64,000 nt of DNA from Pseudomonadales bacterium (GCA_019090615.1 JAHRVQ010000012.1:62001-126000), one strand, 5' to 3'; positions 1 through 9,237 are shown, counted from the stretch's first letter. Program-made: numbers and translations. Notes: generated by a model not told the origin, from the sequence alone.

Positions 1-53
1 ATTATTCGATTCAGATTAATCCAATTCGATACCAGTCAGCGAGTGTGCTAACA

Positions 54-1112
54 ATGCGAGAATCAGTCAAAGAATATTATGGCCAGGTACTTAAATCCTC
101 CGACGACCTAAAAACGGATGCCTGCAGCACCGATGAAGTCATGCCACGATATATCAAAAACGCCTTATCTCGGGTCGCAGATGAAGTCATGGCCAAATAT
201 TATGGCTGTGGACTTGTAGCGCCTGAAGTACTGGCTGGCCTGAACATTCTTGATCTCGGTAGTGGCTCTGGCCGTGATTGTTATGTACTGGCGCAACTAG
301 TAGGGCCTAACGGCCGAGTAGTGGGCGTCGATATGACCGATGAGCAGCTGCAGGTCGCCAACGATTATAAAGATTTCCATGCAAATTCCTTTGGTTTCGC
401 CAACGTAGAATTTATCAAAGGAGATATTGAACACCTCGACCAGCTCGGACTGGCTGACAGTTCATTTGATCTCATTGTCTCAAATTGCGTCATCAACCTG
501 GTTGAAGATAAGGCAAGCGTACTAGCGCAGGCTCACAGATTGTTAAAACCAGGTGGCGAATTGTATTTTTCGGACGTTTATGCGAATAAACGTATCCCTC
601 AGGCCCTGGCGAAAGATCCGGTACTCCATGGTGAGTGCCTGTCTGGCGCCCTCTATTGGAATGACTTTGAAAATCTCGCTAAACAGGCTGGTTTTTTAGA
701 TCCACGGCTAGTCAAAGACCGCCCTCTGGGTATCAATAATGAAAAGGTACAGGCGCGCATTGGCCATATCGATTTTTATTCCGCCACCTACCGTCTTTTC
801 AAAATAGCAGAATTAGAACCTGCTTGTGAAGACTACGGCCAGGCAGTCATATACAAGGGTGATATATATGAATGCGAACAGGCATTCCCGCTAGACAAAC
901 ACCACTTCATTGAGGCCGGCAAGGTATTTCCTGTCTGCGGTAACACCTACCGAATGTTACATCAAAGCCGATTCAACCAGCATTTTGAATTCATCGGCAA
1001 CTGGGATCAACATTACGGTATCTTTGAAGGCTGCGGTAGTAGTCTTCCTTATGATGCGGGCTCGGTTGCAAGCGTTGCTGGCGACATCAACAATGAATCT
1101 GGATGCTGCTAA
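54..1112 (+). CDS. arsM: Arsenite S-adenosylmethionine methyltransferase
   Basis: Predicted cytosolic enzyme that methylates As(III) with SAM. A class I methyltransferase fold is clear, with motif I LDLGSGSGRD near residue 67 and the acidic VGVD strand near 91. Four cysteines match the arsenite-binding set of characterised ArsM proteins: one in DACS (about 24), one in YYGCG (about 52), SNCVINL (145) and GECLSGA (195). The last two are 50 residues apart, as in the algal enzyme. After the core comes a C-terminal ArsM-type extension ending in a CC pair. An in-frame GTG lies three codons upstream, but I prefer the ATG because neither has a strong ribosome site. No arsR is adjacent; an arsenate reductase lies 40 kb away. 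The family call is confident. Confidence 0.9.
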   Translation: MRESVKEYYGQVLKSSDDLKTDACSTDEVMPRYIKNALSRVADEVMAKYYGCGLVAPEVLAGLNILDLGSGSGRDCYVLAQLVGPNGRVVGVDMTDEQLQVANDYKDFHANSFGFANVEFIKGDIEHLDQLGLADSSFDLIVSNCVINLVEDKASVLAQAHRLLKPGGELYFSDVYANKRIPQALAKDPVLHGECLSGALYWNDFENLAKQAGFLDPRLVKDRPLGINNEKVQARIGHIDFYSATYRLFKIAELEPACEDYGQAVIYKGDIYECEQAFPLDKHHFIEAGKVFPVCGNTYRMLHQSRFNQHFEFIGNWDQHYGIFEGCGSSLPYDAGSVASVAGDINNESGCC

Positions 1113-1382
1113 TCCCTGTAATATTTAACCCGTTTGTAACCGAGATGCTCAGGAAACGAATCCGACCTATTCTATTTCCTGATCTCGATTCAACTATTTA
1201 TCGACTATCAAACCTCTTATCAGACCTTCCTATCAAGAGAAGACCAGCCGTTATCAAACAGTTTGAGTATTTCAGTTTTCTTTATTTTATAGGCCGTGTA
1301 TTCTAAAGTAACATATGGGATATAACCATTTTTAGTATTCCTTAGTCATCAATATAATAATAATTGCATTGGGAATTCTGCC

Positions 1383-2186
1383 ATGAATACTGCCCTGGCA
1401 CGGTGCAAACCATCAGAAGATCGATGCGACTATGGGTGCTTGCCATCCAGGCTAATGAAGACCCGTGCAATAAACCCGCTGGCTATCTCCCCCACTGGCA
1501 AACACTGCTATGCAGCCATTTTGAACGCGCAACCAACACTAACATTCAACAGCATCACTATATTGCCTTTGAGCTCGTCCAGTCATGACGGGTTTCTCGA
1601 CGAAGTTGCCACCGAAGCGGTTCGTCGTATTGGCTATCAGATAAAAATCATCAACGTCCCAGGAGAAAGAAGTTTACGCAATGTCAATAGCGGCATGGTT
1701 GATGGCGAACTATTCCGCTTCAAAGGCATCGACAAATTATACCCCAACCTTATCCCTGTACCCGAGAAAATGCTCAATATAGAATTCTGGGTTTATTCAA
1801 GAGTGCCACTGGATCAATCCCTCGCTTGGCAGGCACTGGCCAATACCACCGTGGCCCATGTCAGGGGCTGGAAAATTCCCGAGCGAAATTTGCCAGCATC
1901 CGCAATTACAACAAAAACCAAAAATTCAACACAACTGTTCCAGCTGCTTGAAAAACAACGAGTTGAGGCGATTATTGCTGGCCGCTGGAGTTCAAATTAT
2001 CTCATTCGTGAAGCCATTGTGAACGGCTCACACCTACAAAGACATGCTCTGGAAATTCGACCCGGGTTTATGCATCTGAATAAAAAGCATAAAGAATTGC
2101 TGCTACCGCTGGCCAGATCATTAGCCAATATGAAAGCAGACGGCAGCTATCAATCGTTAGTTGCCAAACACCTGACAGATTTATAA
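1383..2186 (+). CDS. Solute-binding (SBP_bac_3-like) protein, no visible signal peptide
   Basis: From about residue 50 the protein reads like a periplasmic amino-acid-type solute-binding domain: a first strand, then DGFLDEVATEA, a GERSL segment and VDGELFR, and later VPEKM and a C-terminal helix. Such stand-alone proteins often sit beside sensor kinases, and the next gene is one, 99 bp downstream. The oddity is the N-terminus. The first 50 residues are not hydrophobic and contain no cleavable signal peptide. A short hydrophobic start (MRLWVLAIQA) is encoded in another frame at 1424, so a frameshift or decay of the export signal is possible. No ABC permease or ATPase genes are nearby, which argues for a sensory or vestigial role rather than uptake. 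Confidence 0.6.
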   Translation: MNTALARCKPSEDRCDYGCLPSRLMKTRAINPLAISPTGKHCYAAILNAQPTLTFNSITILPLSSSSHDGFLDEVATEAVRRIGYQIKIINVPGERSLRNVNSGMVDGELFRFKGIDKLYPNLIPVPEKMLNIEFWVYSRVPLDQSLAWQALANTTVAHVRGWKIPERNLPASAITTKTKNSTQLFQLLEKQRVEAIIAGRWSSNYLIREAIVNGSHLQRHALEIRPGFMHLNKKHKELLLPLARSLANMKADGSYQSLVAKHLTDL

Positions 2187-2285
2187 ATAAATGTTGCCTT
2201 CAACCACCACCACGCATCAAAAGCACCTCGAAGCAAGAGCTACGTTGCCTGAATACCAACCTGGCACAATCGGGGTTTTAGGCAA

Positions 2286-4241
2286 ATGACCCAGGCTAAT
2301 ACTGCTACCTATTTCGGCAGAAAAATCACCAGCGGTAAACTCGGTTGGCGCTTCGGCGTTTTTGTCATCCTTGCTAGCTCAATCATCACCCTCGGCATGT
2401 CGGCTTACCAGGTTTATACTGAATTTCAACGAGACCTTGACAAGGTTAACATTCGTCTCGAACAATTTGAAAAAACGCAGCTAAGTACCATCGCTAACCG
2501 TCTTTGGGTACTGGACCTTAAAGAATTAAAAATCAGCCTTGGCAGTGCTGCCAGCCTACCTACTATCGAGTATATCGCCGTCTACGACGAACAAAAATTA
2601 CTCATGAGTGTCGGCAAAAACACCGATAAAAACATCATCGTCAAGCACCACAAGCTGACTTACCAGTTTAATGGCAAAACGAATAACATTGGCAATCTAA
2701 TCATCAAGGCATCCCTCGACGAAGCCTATCAACTGATATTTGATCGCGCGCTATTAATCATCGTTACTAATGGTATTAAAACATTAATCATTGCCGGCAT
2801 TATTTTACTGATTTTTTATCATCTTATCGGCCAACATCTAACCAAGATATCGCAATTTGCCAAAGAACTTAATATTGACAATCTTGACCGAACATTTAGT
2901 TACGATCGCAGACCAACCAATGCTGCTAATGCCGATGAACTTGATCTATTACATACTGCCATATCCACCATGCAAGATAATTTATCAACAGCAACAGAGC
3001 GTCTTATACAGCGCGAAGCCACCCTGAAAACCCGTCAGGCACAAATCAACCTGCTACTAAATTCCACCGCAGAAGGCATCTACGGCATCGACACCAATGG
3101 TTTATGCACCTTCGCCAACAAGGCCTGTCTTGATATGCTAGGTTATACCACCGCTCAGGAACTACTGGGCCAGTCAATGCATAGCTTAACTCATAGCAAA
3201 TACCCCGATGGCACGCTCTACCCCGATGACCAATGTCTTATCTACAGGGCTTTTCGAGAAGAACAGGCAATCCACATTGACCACGAGGTTCTGTGGCATA
3301 AAAACGGCAGTAGGCTCGAAGTCGAATACTGGTCCCAGCCCATATATAACAAACAACAATGTACTGGCGCAGTGGTCACTTTTATAGATATTGGAGAACG
3401 GAAATTTGCCGAACAGGAGCGAGCAGCATTATTGCAGTCTGTCGAAGAAAAAAATGCTGAACTGGAACGCTTTACCTATACTGTGTCGCACGACCTCAAA
3501 AGTCCTTTAGTCACCATTAGTGGTTTTATCGGGCTACTTGAAAAAGATATTGCCGAGAACAACCAAAACCGCGTTAGCACCGACATTCAAAGAATTAGTG
3601 ATGCTGCTAACACCATGCAAAACCTCCTGGACGACCTGCTAGAATTATCCCGTATCGGTCGTCAGAGTTCCAGCAGAGCCAATATATCGATCGAATCCCT
3701 GGTCCAGGCGGTCACCAAAATGTTAGCCGGCAGTATCAGCTCAAAATCCGCCAGCATTCAACTCGCACCTAATCTGCCGCTACTGCACGTTGAAGAAGCA
3801 CGTTTTAAGGAGGTCTATCTGAACCTTATTGAAAACGCTTTAAAATATTCACGTCCCAACGTAACCCCAAAAATAGAAATTGGTGTTGAAAAGGGAGAAA
3901 ACAACGAACTTATCTATTTTGTTCGGGACAACGGCATTGGTCTTGACCCTCGTTATCATGACAAAATATTTGGCCTTTTTGAAAAATTATCTACCAGTAG
4001 TGAAGGCACCGGTATCGGGTTAGCTATTGTTAAGCGAATTATAGAAATGCACAATGGTACAATATGGGTCGAAGCTAACAATTCGACACATGGTTCAACA
4101 CACGGTTCAACGCACGGTTCAACGCATGGTTCGACATTTAAATTTACCCTGGCAAACTCATCAGGTCCCGAACATCCTCAGCCATTGCCAATTACCGCTA
4201 TAACATCAATTTCCAACCCAACAACACTGGATAAAACCTGA
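2286..4241 (+). CDS. Membrane sensor histidine kinase with PAS domain
   Basis: Inner-membrane histidine kinase of 651 residues. There are two membrane segments (about 23-45 and 155-182) flanking a periplasmic sensor, then a linker, a PAS domain (about 246-370), a HisKA dimerisation domain with phosphoacceptor His402 in VSHDLKSP, and a HATPase_c domain with N box NLIENALKY (about 513), DNGIGLD and GTGIGLAI. Close to the end, residues 599-617 are a repeat of Ser-Thr-His-Gly encoded by 12-bp units. It sits where kinases normally have a short turn before the last STF-FTL strand. The stop codon overlaps the next start by one base (TGATG), so the receiver encoded next is probably translationally coupled and is the likely phosphotransfer partner. 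The signal sensed is unknown. Confidence 0.9.
   Translation: MTQANTATYFGRKITSGKLGWRFGVFVILASSIITLGMSAYQVYTEFQRDLDKVNIRLEQFEKTQLSTIANRLWVLDLKELKISLGSAASLPTIEYIAVYDEQKLLMSVGKNTDKNIIVKHHKLTYQFNGKTNNIGNLIIKASLDEAYQLIFDRALLIIVTNGIKTLIIAGIILLIFYHLIGQHLTKISQFAKELNIDNLDRTFSYDRRPTNAANADELDLLHTAISTMQDNLSTATERLIQREATLKTRQAQINLLLNSTAEGIYGIDTNGLCTFANKACLDMLGYTTAQELLGQSMHSLTHSKYPDGTLYPDDQCLIYRAFREEQAIHIDHEVLWHKNGSRLEVEYWSQPIYNKQQCTGAVVTFIDIGERKFAEQERAALLQSVEEKNAELERFTYTVSHDLKSPLVTISGFIGLLEKDIAENNQNRVSTDIQRISDAANTMQNLLDDLLELSRIGRQSSSRANISIESLVQAVTKMLAGSISSKSASIQLAPNLPLLHVEEARFKEVYLNLIENALKYSRPNVTPKIEIGVEKGENNELIYFVRDNGIGLDPRYHDKIFGLFEKLSTSSEGTGIGLAIVKRIIEMHNGTIWVEANNSTHGSTHGSTHGSTHGSTFKFTLANSSGPEHPQPLPITAITSISNPTTLDKT
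4082..4137 (+). repeat. 12-bp tandem repeat inside histidine kinase gene
   Basis: Four full copies of a TTCAACRCAYGG-like 12-mer plus a partial fifth, in frame, encoding repeated Ser-Thr-His-Gly. Copies differ only at single positions, so expansion appears recent. It lengthens a loop in the ATPase domain without breaking the frame. Confidence 0.9.
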
Positions 4242-4705
4242 TGGCACAACCAATTACCCAGGGTGAACCACTAAAAATACTGCTGGTCGAGGACAATCCA
4301 TCCCACGCTGAGATGGTGATGCGAAGCTTTCAAACGCATCGCATCGCCAATGAAATAGACCATGTTCATGACGGAGAACAGGCCCTGGATTATCTCCACC
4401 ACAGAAACGATTATTCTGACAGCAACAGGTTTTCACAGCCAGACCTGGTTCTACTGGATTTAAGACTGCCAAAAATAGATGGCCTGGAAGTGTTGGATAA
4501 CATCAAATCAACAGAACGTTTACTCACCATCCCCGTCGTAATACTAACTACTTCTACGACAGAAATCGATAGGGCCAGAGCGTATAAACATCATGCTAAT
4601 AGCTATCTGGTTAAACCCATAGATTTTAACAGTTTCACCAACATGATGAATGATTTAGGCTATTATTGGCTGGTGTGGAATCATCTACCTTTCGATGATA
4701 AATAA
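4241..4705 (+). CDS. Single-domain response regulator (Rcp1-type)
   Basis: A 154-residue stand-alone receiver of the type usually paired with PAS or phytochrome-like kinases. It has the acidic pair VEDN, phosphoacceptor Asp73 in LLDLRLP, the Thr-rich TTST strand and the conserved Lys in LVKPID. There is no output domain, so it must act by protein-protein contact or as a relay intermediate. Its start overlaps the stop of the upstream kinase by one base. The insert DYSDSNRFSQPD before the Asp strand is typical of this subfamily. The stop codon lies inside the first unit of a 12-bp tandem repeat. Confidence 0.9.
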   Translation: MAQPITQGEPLKILLVEDNPSHAEMVMRSFQTHRIANEIDHVHDGEQALDYLHHRNDYSDSNRFSQPDLVLLDLRLPKIDGLEVLDNIKSTERLLTIPVVILTTSTTEIDRARAYKHHANSYLVKPIDFNSFTNMMNDLGYYWLVWNHLPFDDK

Positions 4706-4736
4706 GAAGCCAAATAAGAAGCCAAATAAGAAGACT
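4701..4736 (+). repeat. 12-bp tandem repeat, three copies
   Basis: Units AATAAGAAGCCA, the same again, then AATAAGAAGACT. The stop codon of the receiver gene is in the first unit, so each further unit adds another in-frame TAA after the gene. Confidence 0.9.
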
Positions 4737-4759
4737 AATGCGCGCAAGCAGAGGCTGAG

Positions 4760-6691
4760 ATGACAGCAGACAACCCATCAATTTTGCTTGTCGAAGATAA
4801 TATTGCTCATGTTGATCTTATTCGCCGGGTACTGGAAGACAACAATCTAAGCAATCATCTAACAGTTTGTAAAAACCTTGCCGACGCCCGCCAGGTGATA
4901 ACTGCACGCCCTCCAGGGCTCGTTATCACCGACCTTAATTTACCTGATGGCAAAGGCATCGACCTTATCGAATTTTCTGCCGGTAATTCAGCATACCCCG
5001 TCATTCTAATGACCAGTTTTGGCGACGAAAACATTGCTGTTCAAGCAATAAAACTGGGCGCACTGGATTATCTGGTTAAAAGCCCCGAGGCATTCACAAG
5101 TTTGCCACAGACCATAAGTCGAGTAATGCGTGAATGGCGACATATCGAAGCCAAGCTGAATGCTCAGGCTGCCCTGTTACAGAAAGACCAGGAGCAGGAG
5201 GAAATCCTCAATTCCATGCTCGAAGCGGTTATCACCATCGACCAGGACGGACTAGTTCTGTCTTTTAATTCCGCTGCAGAAAGCCTGTTTGGTTTTACCC
5301 GCAAAGAAATTATCGGCAACAATTTACATCAGCTGATGCCTCAGCAAACAGCGACCGCACACAACGACTATATCGACCGATATCTGGCGACCGGCCAGGC
5401 AGAGGTAATGGGTTACAGCCGGGAAGTAGAAGCCCAGCATAAAGATCTCAGTATATTCCCCATCCGTCTTTCTGTGGCCGAGTTATCTCCCGCCGCAAAC
5501 GGCAAAAGACGCTTTATCGGCAGCTGTCAGGACCTCACGCTGTTAAAGCAGCAACAGGAGCAATTACGTCGAATTCAAAAAATGGACGCACTGGGAAAAC
5601 TAACCGGGGGTATTGCCCATGACTACAATAATATACTGGCCATCGTTTTAGGCTACGCAGAACAGATTGAACACGATAAACATCAACCAGACAAGGTGGC
5701 AATTTATTCCCACCATATTAGCATCGCTGCCGAACGAGGTGCCAAACTAGCAAAAAAACTCATGGTATTTTCACGGCATAAAAAACCCGACATTAGCGTC
5801 ATGGATATCAACACATTGTTGCGCGAACAAGAACAGATGCTGCAACAGACACTGACCGCAAATATTACTTTGAGACTTGAGCTGGAGCAAAACCTGTGGC
5901 CCGTTGAACTAGACCAGAGCGATCTGGTTGATGCAATAATCAATCTGAGTATCAACGCAAAATTTGCTACAAAACCCGGCGGGTCATTAACCATCCGCAG
6001 TAAAAACAGGACCCTCAATAACCTCGACATATTACACCTCGACCTGAAACCCGGCGACTATGTTTTATTAAGTGTTACTGATACTGGGCATGGCATGGAC
6101 CCAGCAACCATAGAAAATATTTTTGATCCCTTCTATTCAACTAAAGGTGAATCCGGAACGGGTTTAGGTTTAAGCCAGGTATATGGGTTTGTAGAACGCA
6201 GTCATGGCATTATAAGGGTAGATTCTGAACCCGGCAAAGGTAGTTGTTTTGCCCTGTATTTCCCCAGAAGTCTTCGTTCAATACCCCCGCCACAAAATCC
6301 CGTCAAAACCCCGAAAAAACCCACCCAGGGCAATGAAACAATACTCGTGGTAGATGACGAACCTGACATGCTCAAACTTGGCCACAAAATTTTAACCGCC
6401 CAGGGCTATCAAGTATTTACTGCCAGAGATGGCCAACAGGCACTATCCATTTTACAGCAAGAAAAAATCGACCTGGTGATTTCGGATGTTATCATGCCCT
6501 CAATGAACGGCTATCAGCTGGCTCAGCAAATCCACAAAAACTACCCACAGACAAAAGTGCAGATGGTTAGTGGTTTTGCCGATGCACATTATGTAGATAC
6601 AATCGACGATTCATTGCATCAAAAAATACTCCAGAAACCTTTTAATTCCAACATATTGTTAACCCGAGTCAGGTCTTTACTGGACGAATAG
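4760..6691 (+). CDS. Hybrid histidine kinase, REC-PAS-HisKA-HATPase-REC
   Basis: A soluble 643-residue protein. The N-terminal receiver has VEDN and phosphoacceptor Asp58 in VITDLNLP. A PAS domain follows (about 145-270), then a HisKA with His287 in GGIAHDYNN, a HATPase_c with INLSINAK, DTGHGMD and GTGLGLSQ, and a C-terminal receiver with VVDDEPD and Asp576 in VISDVIMP and the KPF lysine. No membrane segment is visible. It follows the kinase/receiver pair by 54 bp behind an AGAGG-type ribosome site, so the three probably form one operon and one phosphorelay. The N-terminal receiver makes it a candidate acceptor downstream of the membrane kinase. Residues needed for phosphotransfer are all present. 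Confidence 0.9.
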   Translation: MTADNPSILLVEDNIAHVDLIRRVLEDNNLSNHLTVCKNLADARQVITARPPGLVITDLNLPDGKGIDLIEFSAGNSAYPVILMTSFGDENIAVQAIKLGALDYLVKSPEAFTSLPQTISRVMREWRHIEAKLNAQAALLQKDQEQEEILNSMLEAVITIDQDGLVLSFNSAAESLFGFTRKEIIGNNLHQLMPQQTATAHNDYIDRYLATGQAEVMGYSREVEAQHKDLSIFPIRLSVAELSPAANGKRRFIGSCQDLTLLKQQQEQLRRIQKMDALGKLTGGIAHDYNNILAIVLGYAEQIEHDKHQPDKVAIYSHHISIAAERGAKLAKKLMVFSRHKKPDISVMDINTLLREQEQMLQQTLTANITLRLELEQNLWPVELDQSDLVDAIINLSINAKFATKPGGSLTIRSKNRTLNNLDILHLDLKPGDYVLLSVTDTGHGMDPATIENIFDPFYSTKGESGTGLGLSQVYGFVERSHGIIRVDSEPGKGSCFALYFPRSLRSIPPPQNPVKTPKKPTQGNETILVVDDEPDMLKLGHKILTAQGYQVFTARDGQQALSILQQEKIDLVISDVIMPSMNGYQLAQQIHKNYPQTKVQMVSGFADAHYVDTIDDSLHQKILQKPFNSNILLTRVRSLLDE

Positions 6692-6710
6692 AGCTACAGA
6701 TCTAATCACT

Positions 6711-6743
6711 TGATAACTAGCCCTGATAACTAATCCTGATAAC
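6711..6743 (+). repeat. 13-bp spaced TGATAAC triplication
   Basis: The heptamer TGATAAC recurs at 6711, 6724 and 6737, exactly 13 bp apart, with partly conserved spacers. It lies just after the hybrid kinase gene and resembles the other short tandem duplications in the window. Confidence 0.75.
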
Positions 6744-6803
6744 GTGGCCCGCTATTAGATAAAAACAATCCAACCTCAGCTTTACAAAACCCTTCAGTCA
6801 GAT

Positions 6804-6828
6804 CAAGACTATAGTTTAGATAGTCTTG
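6804..6828 (+). terminator. Hairpin, possible terminator of the kinase operon
   Basis: A perfect 9-bp stem (CAAGACTAT with ATAGTCTTG) around a 7-base loop, 113 bp after the hybrid kinase stop. No T-run follows, so intrinsic termination is uncertain; it could also stabilise the mRNA end. Confidence 0.35.
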
Positions 6829-6899
6829 TCACAACGACACGCCTATTTATCCAGAAATAAAATAATTGACGCTGGTTGTTAAATTTGACTTTAGCTAAC

Positions 6900-6920
6900 A
6901 GCGCCAGGCCTCAGGGCGCT
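6900..6920 (+). promoter_or_regulatory. Leader hairpin before REC-GGDEF-EAL gene
   Basis: AGCGCC pairs with GGCGCT around a 9-base loop, followed by TT and then AAGG, the probable ribosome site of the gene at 6934. It could be a weak terminator or an expression-tuning leader. I see no match to known c-di-GMP riboswitches. Confidence 0.25.
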
Positions 6921-6933
6921 TTAAGGCATTAAT

Positions 6934-8811
6934 ATGGGCACAGATAAAAAAAGAAAAGTAGACCTGCTGCTGGTAATACAGGATGCCAGTTCAAGGGTCC
7001 AGTACAGAAATATGATTGAAGATATGGAGCTCAATGTGCATGTCTGTATGGCAGACTGCGGCAGTACTGCGATAGAGAAAATTGCCGAAAATGACTTTGG
7101 CTGCCTGGTACTGGATTCTATCCTGCCTGATATGCCGGCAAAAAACATCCTGGCCGCAGCTAGAGAAGACTCAAAATCAATAATACCGAGCGTAGTATTT
7201 ACTACCGAGCCCAATGAAACAGACCGCCTGAAATTACTCGAAGCAGGCGTCAGCGACTTTATTAGCAAGGACGAATGCACCCCGGAATTATTACGAATCT
7301 CCATCCTCTATGCACTCATCAGAAATGAATACAGTAAATCTCAACAGAATTACGAGCAGGCACTGGTATTACTGAAACATAAATCTGTTATCGAACTTGC
7401 GATTTGCAAAGAAAAACAGGAACTAAAAGAAGCCAATAGCAAACTGCATTTTATGGCTATGCATGATGCTTTGACCAGCTTACCCAATCGCCTTATGCTA
7501 CTTGAACATCTGGACCATTCACTGCAATATGCGAAAAGAAATCGCACTAAACTAGCGGTATTATATATAGACCTGGATCGATTCAAACTTGTCAATGATA
7601 GCCTCGGGCACGATATCGGCGATCAGGTACTGCTCAGTGTCGTACATCGAATTAAAGGCCAGGTCAGACGCAGCGACATTCTCGCCAGGGTCGGCGGAGA
7701 CGAATTTGTTTTGCTGATAGACAAGGTTAAAGGCAATAAAGAAATAGAGATCATCACCCAAAAAATAAACCGCGCACTGGCAAAACCCATCGTTCTCGAT
7801 GACGAAGCAATCTATATGTCAGCCAGTATAGGCGTGGACATCCTGGAGAAAAACCACCAGTCAGCTGAGATGTTAATTAAGCGCGCTGCCAAAGCCATGT
7901 ATCAAGCCAAGACTAACGGCAGAAACGACTATGTCATCTACTCAGAAGACTTGATCACCAGCACAGTCTCTGAACTAAGCTTGAACCAGAAATTACACAA
8001 TGCGCTGAAAAACAACGAACTAGAACTTTACTACCAGCCCAAAGTCAACAGCGTAACCTTTGAAGTAGAGGGCGCCGAAGCACTATTACGCTGGATAAAC
8101 CCAAGTCATGGAGAATCCCCTTCGGTATTCATTCCAATCGCCGAAGAAAGTAATCTCATCCTCGACATAGGCCAGCTAGTAATGGAACAGGCCTGCGAAC
8201 AACTGGCCCGCTGGAAGCATACGATTTTTCAGGACCTGACACTATCAGTCAATGTTTCGAGCCGCCAGTTCATCCGTAAAAAAGTCATTGATGTGTGTCA
8301 AAATTGTATTTCACAATCAGATATAGACCCAAGATTGCTAGAGCTTGAGGTCACTGAGCGCGTAGTATTTGAAAGCGTCAACGCCAATCGATCAGACTTT
8401 TCCAAGCTTAAAGATCTCGGTCTGTCAATTTCCATTGACGATTTTGGTACTGGATTCTCATCGTTGAGCTATCTAAAAAACTTCCCCTTTGATGTGATCA
8501 AAATTGACGGCTCCTTTATCCGCGACTTACCCTCAGACAGATATAGTAAGGCGATTATATCCAGCATCCTGCATATGACCGAAGGCCTGGGGCTAAAAGC
8601 TATCGCAGAATGTGTTGAGAACAAATCGCAATTTGAACACCTGCGTGATGCCGGCTGTAATTCTATTCAGGGGTTCTATTTTAGTAAACCCCTGCCCGTT
8701 TCGGAGTTTGAATTATGGGTGCAAAAGCATCAGCAACTGGTTGACTACAAACGTAAGGTACTGCCAAATAATATGCTGCAACCCGCAACACAGAGCCTCA
8801 GGTTTCAATAA
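6934..8811 (+). CDS. Response regulator with GGDEF and EAL domains
   Basis: A 625-residue cytosolic c-di-GMP enzyme. The receiver domain carries Asp61 in LVLDSILP. After a short coiled linker (about 125-175) comes a GGDEF domain with intact GGDEF at 254-258 and an RxxD motif at the usual inhibitory-site spacing, so diguanylate cyclase activity is plausible. The EAL domain has Glu382 in EALLRW, then DDFGTGFSSL and KIDGSFI. The later AEGVE-type motif reads AECVE, still keeping the Glu. Both catalytic centres look usable. It follows the kinase operon in the same direction after 242 bp and is a reasonable output for that relay; this link is inference. Confidence 0.92.
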   Translation: MGTDKKRKVDLLLVIQDASSRVQYRNMIEDMELNVHVCMADCGSTAIEKIAENDFGCLVLDSILPDMPAKNILAAAREDSKSIIPSVVFTTEPNETDRLKLLEAGVSDFISKDECTPELLRISILYALIRNEYSKSQQNYEQALVLLKHKSVIELAICKEKQELKEANSKLHFMAMHDALTSLPNRLMLLEHLDHSLQYAKRNRTKLAVLYIDLDRFKLVNDSLGHDIGDQVLLSVVHRIKGQVRRSDILARVGGDEFVLLIDKVKGNKEIEIITQKINRALAKPIVLDDEAIYMSASIGVDILEKNHQSAEMLIKRAAKAMYQAKTNGRNDYVIYSEDLITSTVSELSLNQKLHNALKNNELELYYQPKVNSVTFEVEGAEALLRWINPSHGESPSVFIPIAEESNLILDIGQLVMEQACEQLARWKHTIFQDLTLSVNVSSRQFIRKKVIDVCQNCISQSDIDPRLLELEVTERVVFESVNANRSDFSKLKDLGLSISIDDFGTGFSSLSYLKNFPFDVIKIDGSFIRDLPSDRYSKAIISSILHMTEGLGLKAIAECVENKSQFEHLRDAGCNSIQGFYFSKPLPVSEFELWVQKHQQLVDYKRKVLPNNMLQPATQSLRFQ

Positions 8812-8828
8812 TCTATAAACATCAAGCA

Positions 8829-9167
8829 TTAATCTATAAAATTAACAACAATGCCCGCGTTAACTATTACAATACCATCATTGCCCGTTTCGTTAGGGAT
8901 AGCCAAACCACCTTTTTCCGTTTTTACAGTAACACGACCATAGGGCAAAGCGCTTGCCACCACTGCAGTGTCAACCTCATCAGGTGCAGGGGCACCGATG
9001 AGCACATCGATCACCATATCCTCGGGTGACTTACCAAGGGTTTTAAAAAAATTCAGACTACTATGATGAATCGCATCAAAAACCGCCCTTTCGGCAGCCT
9101 TGGTCTGATCTTTTCCATGCACATCCACCCCCATGCCCATTTCAGTAATATACCGTTTCTTGGTCAT
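8829..9167 (-). CDS. Lin0512-type conserved protein of unknown function
   Basis: A small 112-residue soluble protein that I recognise as the conserved Lin0512 family (no assigned function). Typical features are the N-terminal EMGMGVDVHGKDQTKAA-like segment, an AxDAIHHSS helix and the C-terminal glycine-rich strands ending IVNAGIVVN. The AGGAAA ribosome site lies nine bases before the ATG. The gene converges on the GGDEF-EAL gene with only 17 bp between stops and stands alone otherwise. Its role cannot be deduced from the neighbours. Confidence 0.75.
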   Translation of the reverse strand: MTKKRYITEMGMGVDVHGKDQTKAAERAVFDAIHHSSLNFFKTLGKSPEDMVIDVLIGAPAPDEVDTAVVASALPYGRVTVKTEKGGLAIPNETGNDGIVIVNAGIVVNFID

Positions 9168-9237
9168 TTATTTATTTCCTGTCTACTCACTATTGTTGAT
9201 GGTCTTATTCGCTCAGGGCTGTTTACCTTAGAGCAGC

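Noticed and set aside
1103-1306. 67-residue ORF after arsM
   Set aside because: It has an unremarkable composition and no ribosome site, and starts inside the arsM gene; probably random.
6831-6933. c-di-GMP riboswitch before the GGDEF-EAL gene
   Set aside because: I looked for the conserved GEMM core words and did not find them; only a small hairpin is present.
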